A DNA stretch of 64,000 nucleotides from Roseinatronobacter bogoriensis DSM 18756 (GTDB lineage: Bacteria; Pseudomonadota; Alphaproteobacteria; Rhodobacterales; Rhodobacteraceae), in assembly GCF_004366635.1 (NCBI RefSeq), contig NZ_SORN01000002.1, positions 557,293 through 621,292 of the forward strand. The letters are read 5' to 3'. Positions 25,725-34,796 of this stretch are shown piece after piece. Position numbers and translations under genes: made by a program. The stretch's first letter is position 1. Every line of letters begins with the position of its first letter. The notes under the pieces are model-generated. The model saw nothing but the letters and a program-made list of their open reading frames with translations. It did not search any database and was not told the DNA's origin.

Positions 25725-26515
25725 GTCGGGCGCAGGAAGTTGCGCCCCGCCTCGCCCGTAAAGAAGCGCGCGACTTGTGCCACAACATCCGAGTCGGCGT
25801 CATTGAGCAGGTCTTGTGCAAGATCCCCCAGCGCGCCGTCTTCAGTGGCAAGGCGTTTGTAAGCGACCCGCAGCGCGGCTATGTCTTCGCGCGCCATGCC
25901 GCGCCGTTTTAAACCAATCAGGTTCAATCCGTGCAAAACCCCGTCAGGGCCAGACACCAGACCAAAGGGCATGACATCATGCGTCACCCGCGTCAGCGCA
26001 CCGATCATGGCCCCCTCACCCACGCGGATATGCTGGTGTAACCCGGCAGAGGCGCCGACGATCACGCGATCCTCAATCGTGACATGGCCTGCAACACCGG
26101 CATAATTTGCCAGAATCACGCCATTCCCAACCTGCGCGTCATGCCCGACATGCGCCCCGGCCATGACAAGACAGCCATCCCCCACGCGGGTAATGCCGCC
26201 GCCCGCATCCGTCCCCAGATGAAGGGTCGCATTCTCTCTGATCCGGCAGTTCCGGCCCACAATCAGACGCGTCCGTTCACCTGCATATTTCAGGTCCTGC
26301 GGCACCTCACCCACCGAGGCGAATGAAAACACGACCGAACCTTCGCCGATCTCGGTCCAGCCAGTGACCAGCGCATGTGGCTTGATCGTCACGTTTTCGC
26401 CCAGAACAACCTCGGGCCCGATGATCGCGAACGGCCCGATATTGCAGCCGGCCCCTATGGTCGCGCCGGGCTCGACCACGGCCATGGGATGAATGACAGC
26501 GCTCGGGTCAATCAT
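25721..26515 (-). CDS. lpxA: UDP-N-acetylglucosamine acyltransferase
   Basis: First enzyme of lipid A synthesis: moves a 3-hydroxyacyl chain from ACP to UDP-GlcNAc. The 264-residue protein has a left-handed beta helix of hexapeptide repeats over about residues 5-185 and a C-terminal helical tail. The catalytic His lies in MAGAHVGHDAQVGN near residue 120, and HLGTDAGGG matches the IHRGT-QGGG region. The preceding fabZ supplies and competes for the same 3-hydroxyacyl-ACP. Spacing to fabZ is only 7 bp. Confidence 0.96.
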   Translation of the reverse strand: MIDPSAVIHPMAVVEPGATIGAGCNIGPFAIIGPEVVLGENVTIKPHALVTGWTEIGEGSVVFSFASVGEVPQDLKYAGERTRLIVGRNCRIRENATLHLGTDAGGGITRVGDGCLVMAGAHVGHDAQVGNGVILANYAGVAGHVTIEDRVIVGASAGLHQHIRVGEGAMIGALTRVTHDVMPFGLVSGPDGVLHGLNLIGLKRRGMAREDIAALRVAYKRLATEDGALGDLAQDLLNDADSDVVAQVARFFTGEAGRNFLRPT

Positions 26516-26522
26516 GGTTTGC

Positions 26523-26993
26523 TCACTCTGCCGCTTGTGTTGATGCGTCGATCATTGCGGCAAATTCCGCCTCGGCGGCGATCTGGCCATCCACCTTGGC
26601 GACGCCTTCAAACTTCCAGATCCGTGTTGACCCGCGTTTGACAGTGACATGCAACTCCAGCACATCACCCGGCACCACCTTGCGGCGGAATTTCGCCTTG
26701 TCAATCGACATGAAATAAACCAGCGGCGCGCGTTCGCCAAACCCGACCGACAGACCAACCAGCACGGCAGCGGTCTGCGCCATCGCTTCGACAATAGTCA
26801 CACCGGGCATGATCGGCGCGCCGGGGAAATGACCCTGAAAATGCGGTTCGTTAAACGTGACATTCTTGATCCCGACCGCCGATTCGCGGGCCACCACATC
26901 GCGGACCTTATCGACCAGCAGAAACGGGTAGCGATGCGGAATGATCTTCATGATCGTGGTCAGATCGGCCTCAGTCTGGACAGGGGTGGTCAT
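26523..26993 (-). CDS. fabZ: 3-hydroxyacyl-ACP dehydratase FabZ
   Basis: Dehydrates 3-hydroxyacyl-ACP in fatty acid elongation and balances the pool with LpxA. The 156-residue hot-dog-fold protein has the signature IPHRYPFLLVDKV near residue 18 (catalytic His in HFPG), and GHFPGAPIMPGVTIVEAMAQ near 60-80 with the catalytic Glu. The ATG at 26993 has GGAAAGGAATTCG just upstream; an in-frame start at 27098 adds 35 unmatched residues. In E. coli, lpxD lies between skp and fabZ; here that space is a 132-bp gap with no gene. Confidence 0.96.
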   Translation of the reverse strand: MTTPVQTEADLTTIMKIIPHRYPFLLVDKVRDVVARESAVGIKNVTFNEPHFQGHFPGAPIMPGVTIVEAMAQTAAVLVGLSVGFGERAPLVYFMSIDKAKFRRKVVPGDVLELHVTVKRGSTRIWKFEGVAKVDGQIAAEAEFAAMIDASTQAAE

Positions 26994-27125
26994 CGAATTC
27001 CTTTCCGTCAACGGACGCTGGGCTGTGCCCATCAGTTTAGTCAAACACTGTCGCATCGCATGATCGCGCCGCGCGGTTGGCTGTAGCAACTGGGCCAAAC
27101 TCTGGCAAGCGCGGCGTCCAAACCT

Positions 27126-27734
27126 TCAGGGTAAAGCCGCAGGAAAGGGTGCTGGCCCGCCATCGCCAATTGCGTCGTCGATTGCGGCAATAGCCTCATC
27201 GGTCATGTCCATCTCAGGCAAGCCGATAATCACGGCACGCGCATCTATCAGCACTTGGCCGCCCAGACTCTCCAAAACGTCCTGCAGGATTTCTGGTGTG
27301 CTGGAGAAAAAACGCCTGCGTTCTGATTCTTCGAACTGTACCAGACGCTGACGCTTTTCAGCCTGATTGCGCCGCACGGTTTCGGCCTGAACATCAAAAG
27401 CATTCGCCGCCGCGCGAAATGCCTCAACAGTCATTTCATTGCGCAACTCGGTCAGTTCAGCTTCGCGTGCTGTCAGTTCTTCCAACAGACGGTCATTTTC
27501 TGCTTCAAGTGCGCGGGATGCAGACTCAATCTCTGCGGCGACCCTTTCGCCAAACAGTGACCCGCGAAACAGGCGCTCATCATCAATAATTCGCACAGAA
27601 AGCTGGCCGCCTGCCCCCTGCCCTGACACGGTTTCCCCCAAGGCAAACCCTAGCGTCTGCTGCGCAGGCGAAGGGGCGGGGGACAAAAGTCCCGCCGCCC
27701 CAAAGAACACCGCAAAACCTGCGGTCCGAAGCAT
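27126..27734 (-). CDS. OmpH/Skp family periplasmic chaperone
   Basis: A periplasmic protein that holds outer membrane proteins before insertion by BAM. It is 202 residues with a signal peptide (about 1-24, ending in SPAQQ). Then comes a beta strand containing VRIIDDERLFRGSLFGERV, and a long coiled-coil region from about 65 to 150, rich in Glu/Arg/Ala (ENDRLLEELTAREAELTELR). The layout fits Skp: a beta core with long helical arms. Its ATG overlaps the bamA stop by one base (TGATG), so it is co-translated with bamA. Confidence 0.9.
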   Translation of the reverse strand: MLRTAGFAVFFGAAGLLSPAPSPAQQTLGFALGETVSGQGAGGQLSVRIIDDERLFRGSLFGERVAAEIESASRALEAENDRLLEELTAREAELTELRNEMTVEAFRAAANAFDVQAETVRRNQAEKRQRLVQFEESERRRFFSSTPEILQDVLESLGGQVLIDARAVIIGLPEMDMTDEAIAAIDDAIGDGGPAPFPAALP

Positions 27735-30088
27735 CAGAATTGCGACACGATCGAGAAGTCAAAATTCTGAGAGCGGTCACGATCCAGTTTGCGCACAGGG
27801 CGCGAGAAATCGAACCGCAACGGCCCAAGCGGGCTGTCCCAGAACAGTGACACACCAACGGCCGCACGGACATGCATCTTGTTGTAGTCAGTGCCACCAT
27901 CGGTCATGTTGATGCCGCCGACGCTGTCCACACCCCAGACCGACCCCGCATCTGCAAAGACGCCGCCACTCAACCCATATTCCTCGGGGGTGCCCAACGG
28001 GAATTGCGCTTCAAGCTGGACTGAGAAATACCGATTGCCACCAAGAACGTCGTTGCTGCCTGACGCAAAATCCCGCGGCCCGGAATCACCCGGGGCAAAG
28101 CCGCGCATGACATCCGACAATTGATAGCGTTCGCGGTTGCGCGACTTGCCATTGATCATATGCAATGCACCGGCACGGGCATCAGCACGCAGGGTCACAT
28201 CTTCATTGAAGATGCCCATTTCATATCCGGCACGACCTTCGGTTTTCACATAGCGACGGCTTTGGTTGCCAAGGCCGAAATCTTGACTGAAGGACAGGAT
28301 CGCACCTTGTGAAGGGTCAATCCCGACATTGCGTGTGTCGAATGTATAGGTATATCCCAGCGACCCGGTGACAGCCGTTCCGGCATCTGCATCATCTTGC
28401 AGGCGCTGCGAAGGGTTCCCGGACAGCCCCGACAAACGGTCCAGAACAAGACCCTGCCGCAGTTGAAGCCGCGCATATTCAGCAACCGGAAAGCCGATCG
28501 AGTTGTTCAGGAAACCTTCGCGCGTATCGAAATCCGAGAAGAAGGATTTTGTCTCACGGTAGCCAATGCCAAGCGAGTAGCGCAGATCACGGCCAAACAA
28601 GGCTGGTTCGGCAAACTGCAAGGAAATATCGCGTGACCCCTTGACCGTATTGAAGCTGACCGCAACCTGTTGACCGCGCCCCAGAAAGTTCTGCTCAGAG
28701 AAGGAAATACCGAACCCGATCCCCTGCGCGCGGCCATAACTGACCGAGAACCCAAGAGAACCGGTGGTCGTCTCTTCAACCTCGACATCGACAATTGCCT
28801 GATCAGGCGCACTGCCGCGCCGTGTATCAACATCGACATCCGAGAAATACCCAAGCGCCCGGATACGTTCGGCAGCTTCGCGGATTTCACGCGGATTCAG
28901 TGGGTCGCCTTCAGCCGATGTGAACTGACGACGTACAACGCGGTCGAGCGTGGTCGTGTTGCCCTGAATGTCGATACGTTCGACAAAGACGCGTTCTCCG
29001 CGCACGATAGCGAATTCAACATCAATCGTCTGGTTGCGGTTATCGCGCGTGAATCTGGGTTCTGCACGAATAAAGCGCAACCCGCGCTGCTCTGCCAGAC
29101 GTTCGATGCGTGCGATATTCTGGTCAAGGACTGTGGGCGAGAAGATTGTGCCGGGGCGCAGGCGCAATTCACGCTCATAATCGGCAGCGTCAATCCCCTC
29201 GACTTCGCTGACGACAGAGACATTGCCGAAACGATACTGTAACCCTTCGCGGATATTAAACGTCAGGAAGAAGCCATCCCGCTCTCGCGCGAGTTCAGAT
29301 GTCACTGAGAGGATTTCGAAATCGACATATCCGCGCGACAGGTAGAAATCTGTCAGCAACTGACGGTCAAGGCCGATACGCTCGGCAACAAAAGTATCGC
29401 GCTGTACCAGCCAGCGAAACACGCCAGCTTGTTTGGTGTTCAACACCTGACGCAGGCGATAGCTGGAATAGGCGCGGTTGCCGACGAAAGACAGACGCTC
29501 GATTTCGACAACATTGCCTTCACGAATCTCGAAAGCCAGATCAACACGGTTATTCCCGCGTGGGATGATGCGCGGGGTAATCTCAGCCGCGCTGCGCCCA
29601 CGCTGGGCGTAAAGCTCGGCAATGGCCCGCGCATCCGCTTCCACCTGAGAGGGCGACAGGACGCGGCCGGACCGCGTCTGCACAATCGGCGTGATGTCTT
29701 CGTCATCAATGCGACGATTGCCTTCAAAATTGACGATATTGATGATTGGATATTCACTCACCCGGATCAGCAGCGTGTTGCCTTGCGGCACGAATTCCAC
29801 GGTTTCAAACAAACCCGAAGCGGCGATATTGCCATAAGCCGCGTTCAACTGCCCGGCGCTGACAGTCTCTCCGCGACCGAACCCGGCCAAACCGAAGAGG
29901 GTGGAATCATCCACACGGATATTTCCTTCGATGGCGATGTTATTGAACCGATAGGTTTGCGCGTCAGCAGGAGTAACAAACGCTGCGTTAGCCAATGCAA
30001 ACAAACAAAAAACCACCGCTGAAAAGACGTGCAGGCGTCGCGCCCCACCCCTTTTGCGCGATGGCAGCATCGTGTGAATTCCGCGCAT
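27734..30088 (-). CDS. bamA: outer membrane protein assembly factor BamA
   Basis: Core of the BAM complex, which inserts beta-barrel proteins into the outer membrane. It is 784 residues with a signal peptide (about 1-44, ending DAQTY). Five POTRA domains follow over about 45-440 (the first begins FNNIAIEGNIRVDDSTLFG), then the 16-stranded barrel. The conserved loop 6 motif appears as VMRGFAPGDSG around residue 660, and the final residue is Phe (SIVSQF), as needed for BAM recognition. ATG at 30088 or 30070 could be the start; neither has a strong ribosome binding site. Confidence 0.96.
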   Translation of the reverse strand: MRGIHTMLPSRKRGGARRLHVFSAVVFCLFALANAAFVTPADAQTYRFNNIAIEGNIRVDDSTLFGLAGFGRGETVSAGQLNAAYGNIAASGLFETVEFVPQGNTLLIRVSEYPIINIVNFEGNRRIDDEDITPIVQTRSGRVLSPSQVEADARAIAELYAQRGRSAAEITPRIIPRGNNRVDLAFEIREGNVVEIERLSFVGNRAYSSYRLRQVLNTKQAGVFRWLVQRDTFVAERIGLDRQLLTDFYLSRGYVDFEILSVTSELARERDGFFLTFNIREGLQYRFGNVSVVSEVEGIDAADYERELRLRPGTIFSPTVLDQNIARIERLAEQRGLRFIRAEPRFTRDNRNQTIDVEFAIVRGERVFVERIDIQGNTTTLDRVVRRQFTSAEGDPLNPREIREAAERIRALGYFSDVDVDTRRGSAPDQAIVDVEVEETTTGSLGFSVSYGRAQGIGFGISFSEQNFLGRGQQVAVSFNTVKGSRDISLQFAEPALFGRDLRYSLGIGYRETKSFFSDFDTREGFLNNSIGFPVAEYARLQLRQGLVLDRLSGLSGNPSQRLQDDADAGTAVTGSLGYTYTFDTRNVGIDPSQGAILSFSQDFGLGNQSRRYVKTEGRAGYEMGIFNEDVTLRADARAGALHMINGKSRNRERYQLSDVMRGFAPGDSGPRDFASGSNDVLGGNRYFSVQLEAQFPLGTPEEYGLSGGVFADAGSVWGVDSVGGINMTDGGTDYNKMHVRAAVGVSLFWDSPLGPLRFDFSRPVRKLDRDRSQNFDFSIVSQF

Positions 30089-30301
30089 ATCGGGCCCCGT
30101 ATTACCGCTTTTTTATAGTGTCGTGAGTATCGGGTAACGGGGGCGTTGTCAAAGCAATCAAGCTGATAAGACGCTGCATCTGTTGGGTTGTTGTAAATTG
30201 ACCCTAGCGCGTGCAGAGATCGGCGGGTGCGTACGCCCCGCGCATCCATTCAGGTTAAATTTTTCAATCTTTGCGCTTTATGCTGTACTGTCGAGGCGCG
30301 A

Positions 30302-30442
30302 TCAGGGTGCAAGACCCAAAAGCACTGCCAGTATACTGGCCACAGCCATTCCGGCGAAGATCAGGCCTATCGCAAACACTTTACTGGCGACATTCAACCA
30401 GATCAGGCGGAAATTTTTAATCTCTTCGTCGATATATGCCAT
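30302..30442 (-). CDS. 46-residue membrane protein between rseP and bamA
   Basis: Starts at ATG 30442 (MAYIDEEIKNFRLIWLNVAS) with a strong AGGAG 7 nt upstream, and ends with TGA at 30302-30304. An acidic and amphipathic N-terminus of about 12 residues is followed by a hydrophobic stretch over about 14-45 (FAIGLIFAGMAVASILAV), long enough for one or two short helices. No family is recognised. It lies in the normally tight rseP-bamA interval, on the same strand. A structured hairpin abuts its ribosome binding site (30455-30492). The strong translation signal argues that it is a real gene. Confidence 0.72.
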   Translation of the reverse strand: MAYIDEEIKNFRLIWLNVASKVFAIGLIFAGMAVASILAVLLGLAP

Positions 30443-30454
30443 GATATTCTCCTC

Positions 30455-30492
30455 GCCGTAGTGATGCCCGTCAAATCGGGCAAAACTACGGC
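30455..30492 (-). promoter_or_regulatory. leader hairpin next to the ribosome binding site
   Basis: On the minus strand, GCCGTAGT (30492-30485) pairs with ACTACGGC (30462-30455). An inner stem GCCCG/CGGGC sits inside, with a symmetric TTT/ATC internal loop and a 6-nt apical loop. It ends directly before the AGGAG of the small membrane gene. No U-tract follows, so it is not an ordinary terminator; it may modulate translation or stabilise the mRNA. Confidence 0.5.
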
Positions 30493-30691
30493 AAGAAAGT
30501 GGAGTATTCTGGGGAGCGTTATACCGCAGTTACGCGTGCACCGATAACCGCCAACAATCAGCATTTCGGACCGATTCCAAGCGAGGCATCGCCGTCTTAG
30601 CGGACATCCAGCCTTTCACCAAGCTGTCCACCCACAGCGCGACCAGAAAAAGCCCGACTGCCTTCGGTTATCGGGACTTAGCCAATGAGGG

Positions 30692-32026
30692 CTAGCATGT
30701 CAGGTCATTGAACAACGCGAAAGCGAACAGGGTGAGCACCAGCGCCAGACCGACAGTTATCAGGATCTGCATCGCCTTGTCGCCAGCCGGCCTGCGCATC
30801 ACCGCCTCATAGGCATGAAACACCAGATGGCCCCCATCCAGCGGCGGGATCGGGAAAAGGTTCAGCAGGCCAATAGCAACCGAAAGCACTGCTATGAACC
30901 AGACGAATTCAATCAAACCATCGCTGGCCATGGCCACCGACGCCTCGGCAATTCCGATAGGACTGGACAGATTACAGGTGCTGATTTGCCCGATAATCAT
31001 GTAATACAGCCCCTCGACCGAGGTGCGTATAACACGCCATATCTGCTGTACTGCAATCCCGGAAGCCTCGACCAGTCCCGGTGTGCGGGTGCCATATTCG
31101 AAAACCGCGCCGGATGTCAGACCGATCAGATAGCGTGTCTCAAAGCCGCCATCTGCAAGTGGCAGGTCCGTGCTGCGCGGGGTCATCACCAGTTCCAACT
31201 CGCGCCCGCCGCGCCATACGTTCAGGTCCAAAGGCGCCCCGCCTGACTCTGCGACTAGCTCACGCAATTCAGCAAAAGTCGCAATTTCTGTGCCGTTGAT
31301 GGCGGTAATCACGTCTCCGGGCTGCATCTGCGCTTCACGTGCCGCGGATTTCAGGGCAACACTTCCCGCCAGCGGCGGTTGGGGATGCGGACCTGTCACA
31401 TCTATTACGCGGCCCGCACGCTCGACAGTGTAGCGCAGAACCGACTGCGCGGGCATGTCTTGTGCGCTGCGCAGGAAATCGGCAAGGGTTTCTGTCTCCT
31501 GCCCCTCAACAGCGAGAATGCGGTCACCTGGGGCCAATTCGAAGGGCTGCGCAGGAAGGGCCGTAATCTCACCCACCACAGGTTCGTCCACCGCCACCCC
31601 TTCATACATGAGAAGTGACGCGAAGACGAAAAACGCAAAGATGAAGTTGAACATAGGCCCAGCAGCAACTGTCGCGGCCCGCGCCCATAGCGGCGCGCCA
31701 TGCATGGTGCGTCGGCGCTGCGCGGCATCCATCTCGGCCATCCCGTCAGCATCCTTGCCGGAAGTGGCACCGCTATCGCCTGCGAATTTAACGTAGCCCC
31801 CCAAGGGAACGGCCGCGATCTGCCAGACTGTACCGCGCTTGTCTGTGCCTTTAAGAAGAACAGGCCCGAACCCTATCGAAAACACATCCGCATGAATACC
31901 GGACCAACGCCCGACGATATAGTGGCCGTATTCATGCACCGCGACAATGATTGACAAAACAACAACAAAAGCGGCAATCGTATAGAAGAAGTTACCGAAA
32001 CTCGGCAGCAGTCCGATCAGGTCCAA
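30692..32026 (-). CDS. rseP: site-2 protease RseP (RIP metalloprotease)
   Basis: Intramembrane zinc protease that cuts single-pass membrane proteins, for example anti-sigma factors in envelope stress. The 444-residue protein has the catalytic HEYGH at residues 31-35 in the first hydrophobic segment. The second membrane segment lies around 115-135. Two PDZ-type regions follow, around 150-220 and 225-300. The C-terminal catalytic loop is FPIPPLDGGHL near 395. It follows dxr by 30 bp in the leftward envelope cluster. Confidence 0.95.
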   Translation of the reverse strand: MDLIGLLPSFGNFFYTIAAFVVVLSIIVAVHEYGHYIVGRWSGIHADVFSIGFGPVLLKGTDKRGTVWQIAAVPLGGYVKFAGDSGATSGKDADGMAEMDAAQRRRTMHGAPLWARAATVAAGPMFNFIFAFFVFASLLMYEGVAVDEPVVGEITALPAQPFELAPGDRILAVEGQETETLADFLRSAQDMPAQSVLRYTVERAGRVIDVTGPHPQPPLAGSVALKSAAREAQMQPGDVITAINGTEIATFAELRELVAESGGAPLDLNVWRGGRELELVMTPRSTDLPLADGGFETRYLIGLTSGAVFEYGTRTPGLVEASGIAVQQIWRVIRTSVEGLYYMIIGQISTCNLSSPIGIAEASVAMASDGLIEFVWFIAVLSVAIGLLNLFPIPPLDGGHLVFHAYEAVMRRPAGDKAMQILITVGLALVLTLFAFALFNDLTC

Positions 32027-32056
32027 ACTCTTTCCCCTTGTGTGTTTCGCGTCAGG

Positions 32057-33220
32057 TCAAGCCATCTGCTTGGCGATGCGTGTCGCTGTATTCCTGGCTA
32101 TCTGGTCCATTGCCTCTACTGTTTCAAGCGCTTCTATGGCGTCAGTAAGGGCAGAGTCGGACAAAAGAGTGTCAATTGTCCGCTCAACCAACACAGCCAT
32201 GTCCGCAAACCCGATGTGACCGGCAATGAACTGATCCAGCGCGATCTCTTTCGACGCATTGAACGCCGCCCCCGAATGACCGCGCAAGTCCATCACTTCG
32301 CGCGCAAGGCGAAGGGCAGGAAAGCGTTCGGCATCGGGTGCCTCGAAACTCAACTGCGCCAGTTGCGCAAGTTCCAGCCGCGCGACTGGCAGGGCCGCAC
32401 GGTCTGGCCAGTTCAGTGCATAGCCGATTGCATGGCGCATATCCGGCGCGCCGAGATGGGCCATCAAGGCACCATCGCGAAACCCGACCAGCGCGTGAAT
32501 GATGGATTGAGGGTGGATGATCACCTCGATCTGATCGGGGTTAAACCCAAAATATTCACGGGTTTCAATAAGTTCCAACGCCTTGTTGAACAGGCTTGCG
32601 GAGTCGATCGTGATGCGTTGTCCCATTGCCCATGTCGGGTGCGTCCCGGCCTGCGCAAGGGTTGCTGTGGCCAGTTGCTCCTTGCTCCAGCCGCGAAACG
32701 GCCCGCCAGAGGCCGTGATGATCACCCGCTCGACCGCTGAAATCTCTTCACCGGTCAATGCCTGAAACACCGCCGAATGCTCGCTATCGACAGGCAGGAT
32801 TCGCGCGTTGTGTCGTGCGGCCTCGCGCATCAGAAGCGGGCCAGCAGTGACAAGGGATTCCTTGTTTGCAAGGGCGAGTGTCGCCCCTTGCGCCAAGGCC
32901 CGGAAACCAGGCGCAAGCCCCGCCGCACCGACAATCGCGGACATGACCCAGTCTGCGGGGCGTTCCGCCGCTGCGATCAGCGCATTTGTTCCCGCCGCCA
33001 CCTCGATCCCGCTTCCCGAGAGGGCTTGCTTCAATTCCTGGTAGCAATCGTCATATGCCGTGACCGCCAATTGCGCGGACAGGCTTCGCGCCTGATGGGC
33101 AAGCCGCTCAATATTGCGCCCCCCCGTGAGGGCTACTGTCTTTATATCATCACGACGCGAGAGCAGATCAAAAGTGCTTTCGCCAATAGACCCGGTCGCG
33201 CCAAAAACGGAAACTCGCAT
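32057..33220 (-). CDS. dxr: 1-deoxy-D-xylulose 5-phosphate reductoisomerase
   Basis: Second enzyme of the MEP pathway; makes 2-C-methylerythritol 4-phosphate using NADPH. The 387-residue protein has the nucleotide-binding VFGATGSIGESTFDL at the N-terminus, ALANKESLVTAGPLL near 122, the metal-site VDSEHSAVFQAL near 145 and the flexible loop GPFRGWSKEQL. It supplies precursors for the undecaprenyl chain made by UppS two genes upstream. Spacing to cdsA is 10 bp. Confidence 0.96.
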   Translation of the reverse strand: MRVSVFGATGSIGESTFDLLSRRDDIKTVALTGGRNIERLAHQARSLSAQLAVTAYDDCYQELKQALSGSGIEVAAGTNALIAAAERPADWVMSAIVGAAGLAPGFRALAQGATLALANKESLVTAGPLLMREAARHNARILPVDSEHSAVFQALTGEEISAVERVIITASGGPFRGWSKEQLATATLAQAGTHPTWAMGQRITIDSASLFNKALELIETREYFGFNPDQIEVIIHPQSIIHALVGFRDGALMAHLGAPDMRHAIGYALNWPDRAALPVARLELAQLAQLSFEAPDAERFPALRLAREVMDLRGHSGAAFNASKEIALDQFIAGHIGFADMAVLVERTIDTLLSDSALTDAIEALETVEAMDQIARNTATRIAKQMA

Positions 33221-33230
33221 GAAATACCTG

Positions 33231-34031
33231 TCAGTTCAGCAGCCGGGCGATCAGCCCCGCCTCGGTCAGCACCAGCATCATCAACGCGGCGGCAATCATC
33301 GCGTCGAACCGGTCCATAACGCCACCATGCCCGGGAATGAGCGCTGAACTGTCCTTGACACCCGCATGACGCTTGATCGCACTTTCGCCAATATCACCGG
33401 CCTGCCCCGCCATCGCAACAAGGATCGATGCCAGCACCAGCCCCGACCCCGCGTTCAGGACCGGCATGAACGCAGCCCCGATGATGGCCGCAAGAATCCA
33501 GCCCGCCACTGTCCCCGACCATGTCTTCTTGGGGCTGACACGCGGCCAGAGTTTTGGGCCGCCCAGCACCCGCCCGGCAAAATAGCCCGCCACGTCAGAG
33601 CCGATAACAAGCAAGACCAGCCACAGCACCCAGACCCAGCCGAAACTGTCCCGCAATGCAATAAGCCCCAGCCCTGCAAACAGGATCAGCGCCAGATAGG
33701 CAGCGGCCATGCCCCGATCCCTCGGAAATCGCCACGCCAGCAGAACAACCGAAAGCGCAAGCGTACCCAGCAACCAAAGCCCCGCAAGCTGCAACCAAAA
33801 GACCAGCAAGGCCACAGCGGCCGTCAGGCCCGCGCCTTCGGCCTTGCCGTATGGGGCTGTCTGGTCAAGCATCCGCGTCAGTTCCCAGACCATCAGGCCG
33901 CACAAGGCGCACACCAGCAAAGTGAACCATAGCCCACCCGCCCAAACGGCAGCTATTCCGACCGCAGCCATGGCCAGCCCCGACAGGCTGCGATCACGCA
34001 AATCTGCAAAACTGCCAGATGTGCCAGTCAT
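33231..34031 (-). CDS. cdsA: phosphatidate cytidylyltransferase
   Basis: Makes CDP-diacylglycerol from phosphatidate and CTP, the branch point of phospholipid synthesis. The 266-residue polytopic inner-membrane protein has about seven hydrophobic segments. The CdsA signature lies near the C-terminus: ESAIKRHAGVKDSSALIPGHGG then MDRFDA. The N-terminal 20 residues are polar. Its ATG overlaps the uppS stop by 4 bp. It provides CDP-diacylglycerol to enzymes such as the CDP-alcohol phosphatidyltransferase at 16 kb. Confidence 0.95.
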   Translation of the reverse strand: MTGTSGSFADLRDRSLSGLAMAAVGIAAVWAGGLWFTLLVCALCGLMVWELTRMLDQTAPYGKAEGAGLTAAVALLVFWLQLAGLWLLGTLALSVVLLAWRFPRDRGMAAAYLALILFAGLGLIALRDSFGWVWVLWLVLLVIGSDVAGYFAGRVLGGPKLWPRVSPKKTWSGTVAGWILAAIIGAAFMPVLNAGSGLVLASILVAMAGQAGDIGESAIKRHAGVKDSSALIPGHGGVMDRFDAMIAAALMMLVLTEAGLIARLLN

Positions 34032-34771
34032 TTGAGGACCCCGCCAAACCGGCGTTCACGCTGCCCAAAGTTCTGAAGGATCGTGTTCATGGTCTGGGGG
34101 GTGAAATCCGGCCACAAAACCGGAGTGAAGACATATTCGGAATACGCAGACTGCCATAGCAGGAAATTCGACACTCGTGTTTCACCCGACGTGCGCACCA
34201 CAAGATCGGGGTCAGGCAGGAAATGCGTATCCATATAATCCGAGAGCGTTGCATCGCTGACGTTTTCCGGCTCTAACTTGCCCGCAGCGACATCGCGCGC
34301 GATAGCCTGTGTGGCCCGACGGATTTCATCACGCCCACCATAATTGACGGCAACCGTCAGGTGCACGCGATCATTGCCTGCTGTTTCCCGTTCAATCCAG
34401 TCGAACAATTCGCGCAGCTTGCAGTCAAGCCGTGTGCGGTCGCCAATGACCCGCAAACGCACGCCTTCGCGGTTCATGCGCCCGGCCTCGCGTTTGACGT
34501 AGCGCGCGAATAGCGACATCAGCCCCATCACCTCTTCGGTGCTGCGCTTCCAGTTTTCGGTCGAGAATGCGTAAAGCGTAAGATACTTTATTCCGATATC
34601 GGGGCAGGCATCGACCAGTTCGCGCACGCGCTCTGCCCCCTTGCGATGTCCGACCAGCCGTGGCCAGCCACGGTTTGTGGCCCAGCGGCCATTGCCATCC
34701 ATGATCACTGCGACATGCAGTCGATTTGAATGCGCCGGGTCTTCCGCGTGGCTGGGTTGATCGAACGTCAT
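34028..34771 (-). CDS. uppS: isoprenyl (undecaprenyl) diphosphate synthase
   Basis: Cis-prenyltransferase making the C55 lipid carrier for peptidoglycan and other glycans. The 247-residue protein has the catalytic HVAVIMDGNGRWATNRG near residue 20 with the essential Asp, the FSTENWKR region near 75, and the C-terminal DLVVRTSGETRVSNFLLWQS. An N-terminal His/Asp-rich tail of about 18 residues is extra to the core. It lies 25 bp downstream of frr. Confidence 0.96.
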   Translation of the reverse strand: MTFDQPSHAEDPAHSNRLHVAVIMDGNGRWATNRGWPRLVGHRKGAERVRELVDACPDIGIKYLTLYAFSTENWKRSTEEVMGLMSLFARYVKREAGRMNREGVRLRVIGDRTRLDCKLRELFDWIERETAGNDRVHLTVAVNYGGRDEIRRATQAIARDVAAGKLEPENVSDATLSDYMDTHFLPDPDLVVRTSGETRVSNFLLWQSAYSEYVFTPVLWPDFTPQTMNTILQNFGQRERRFGGVLK

Positions 34772-34796
34772 GACAGTTCCTTCTGGCGGCCCGTCT

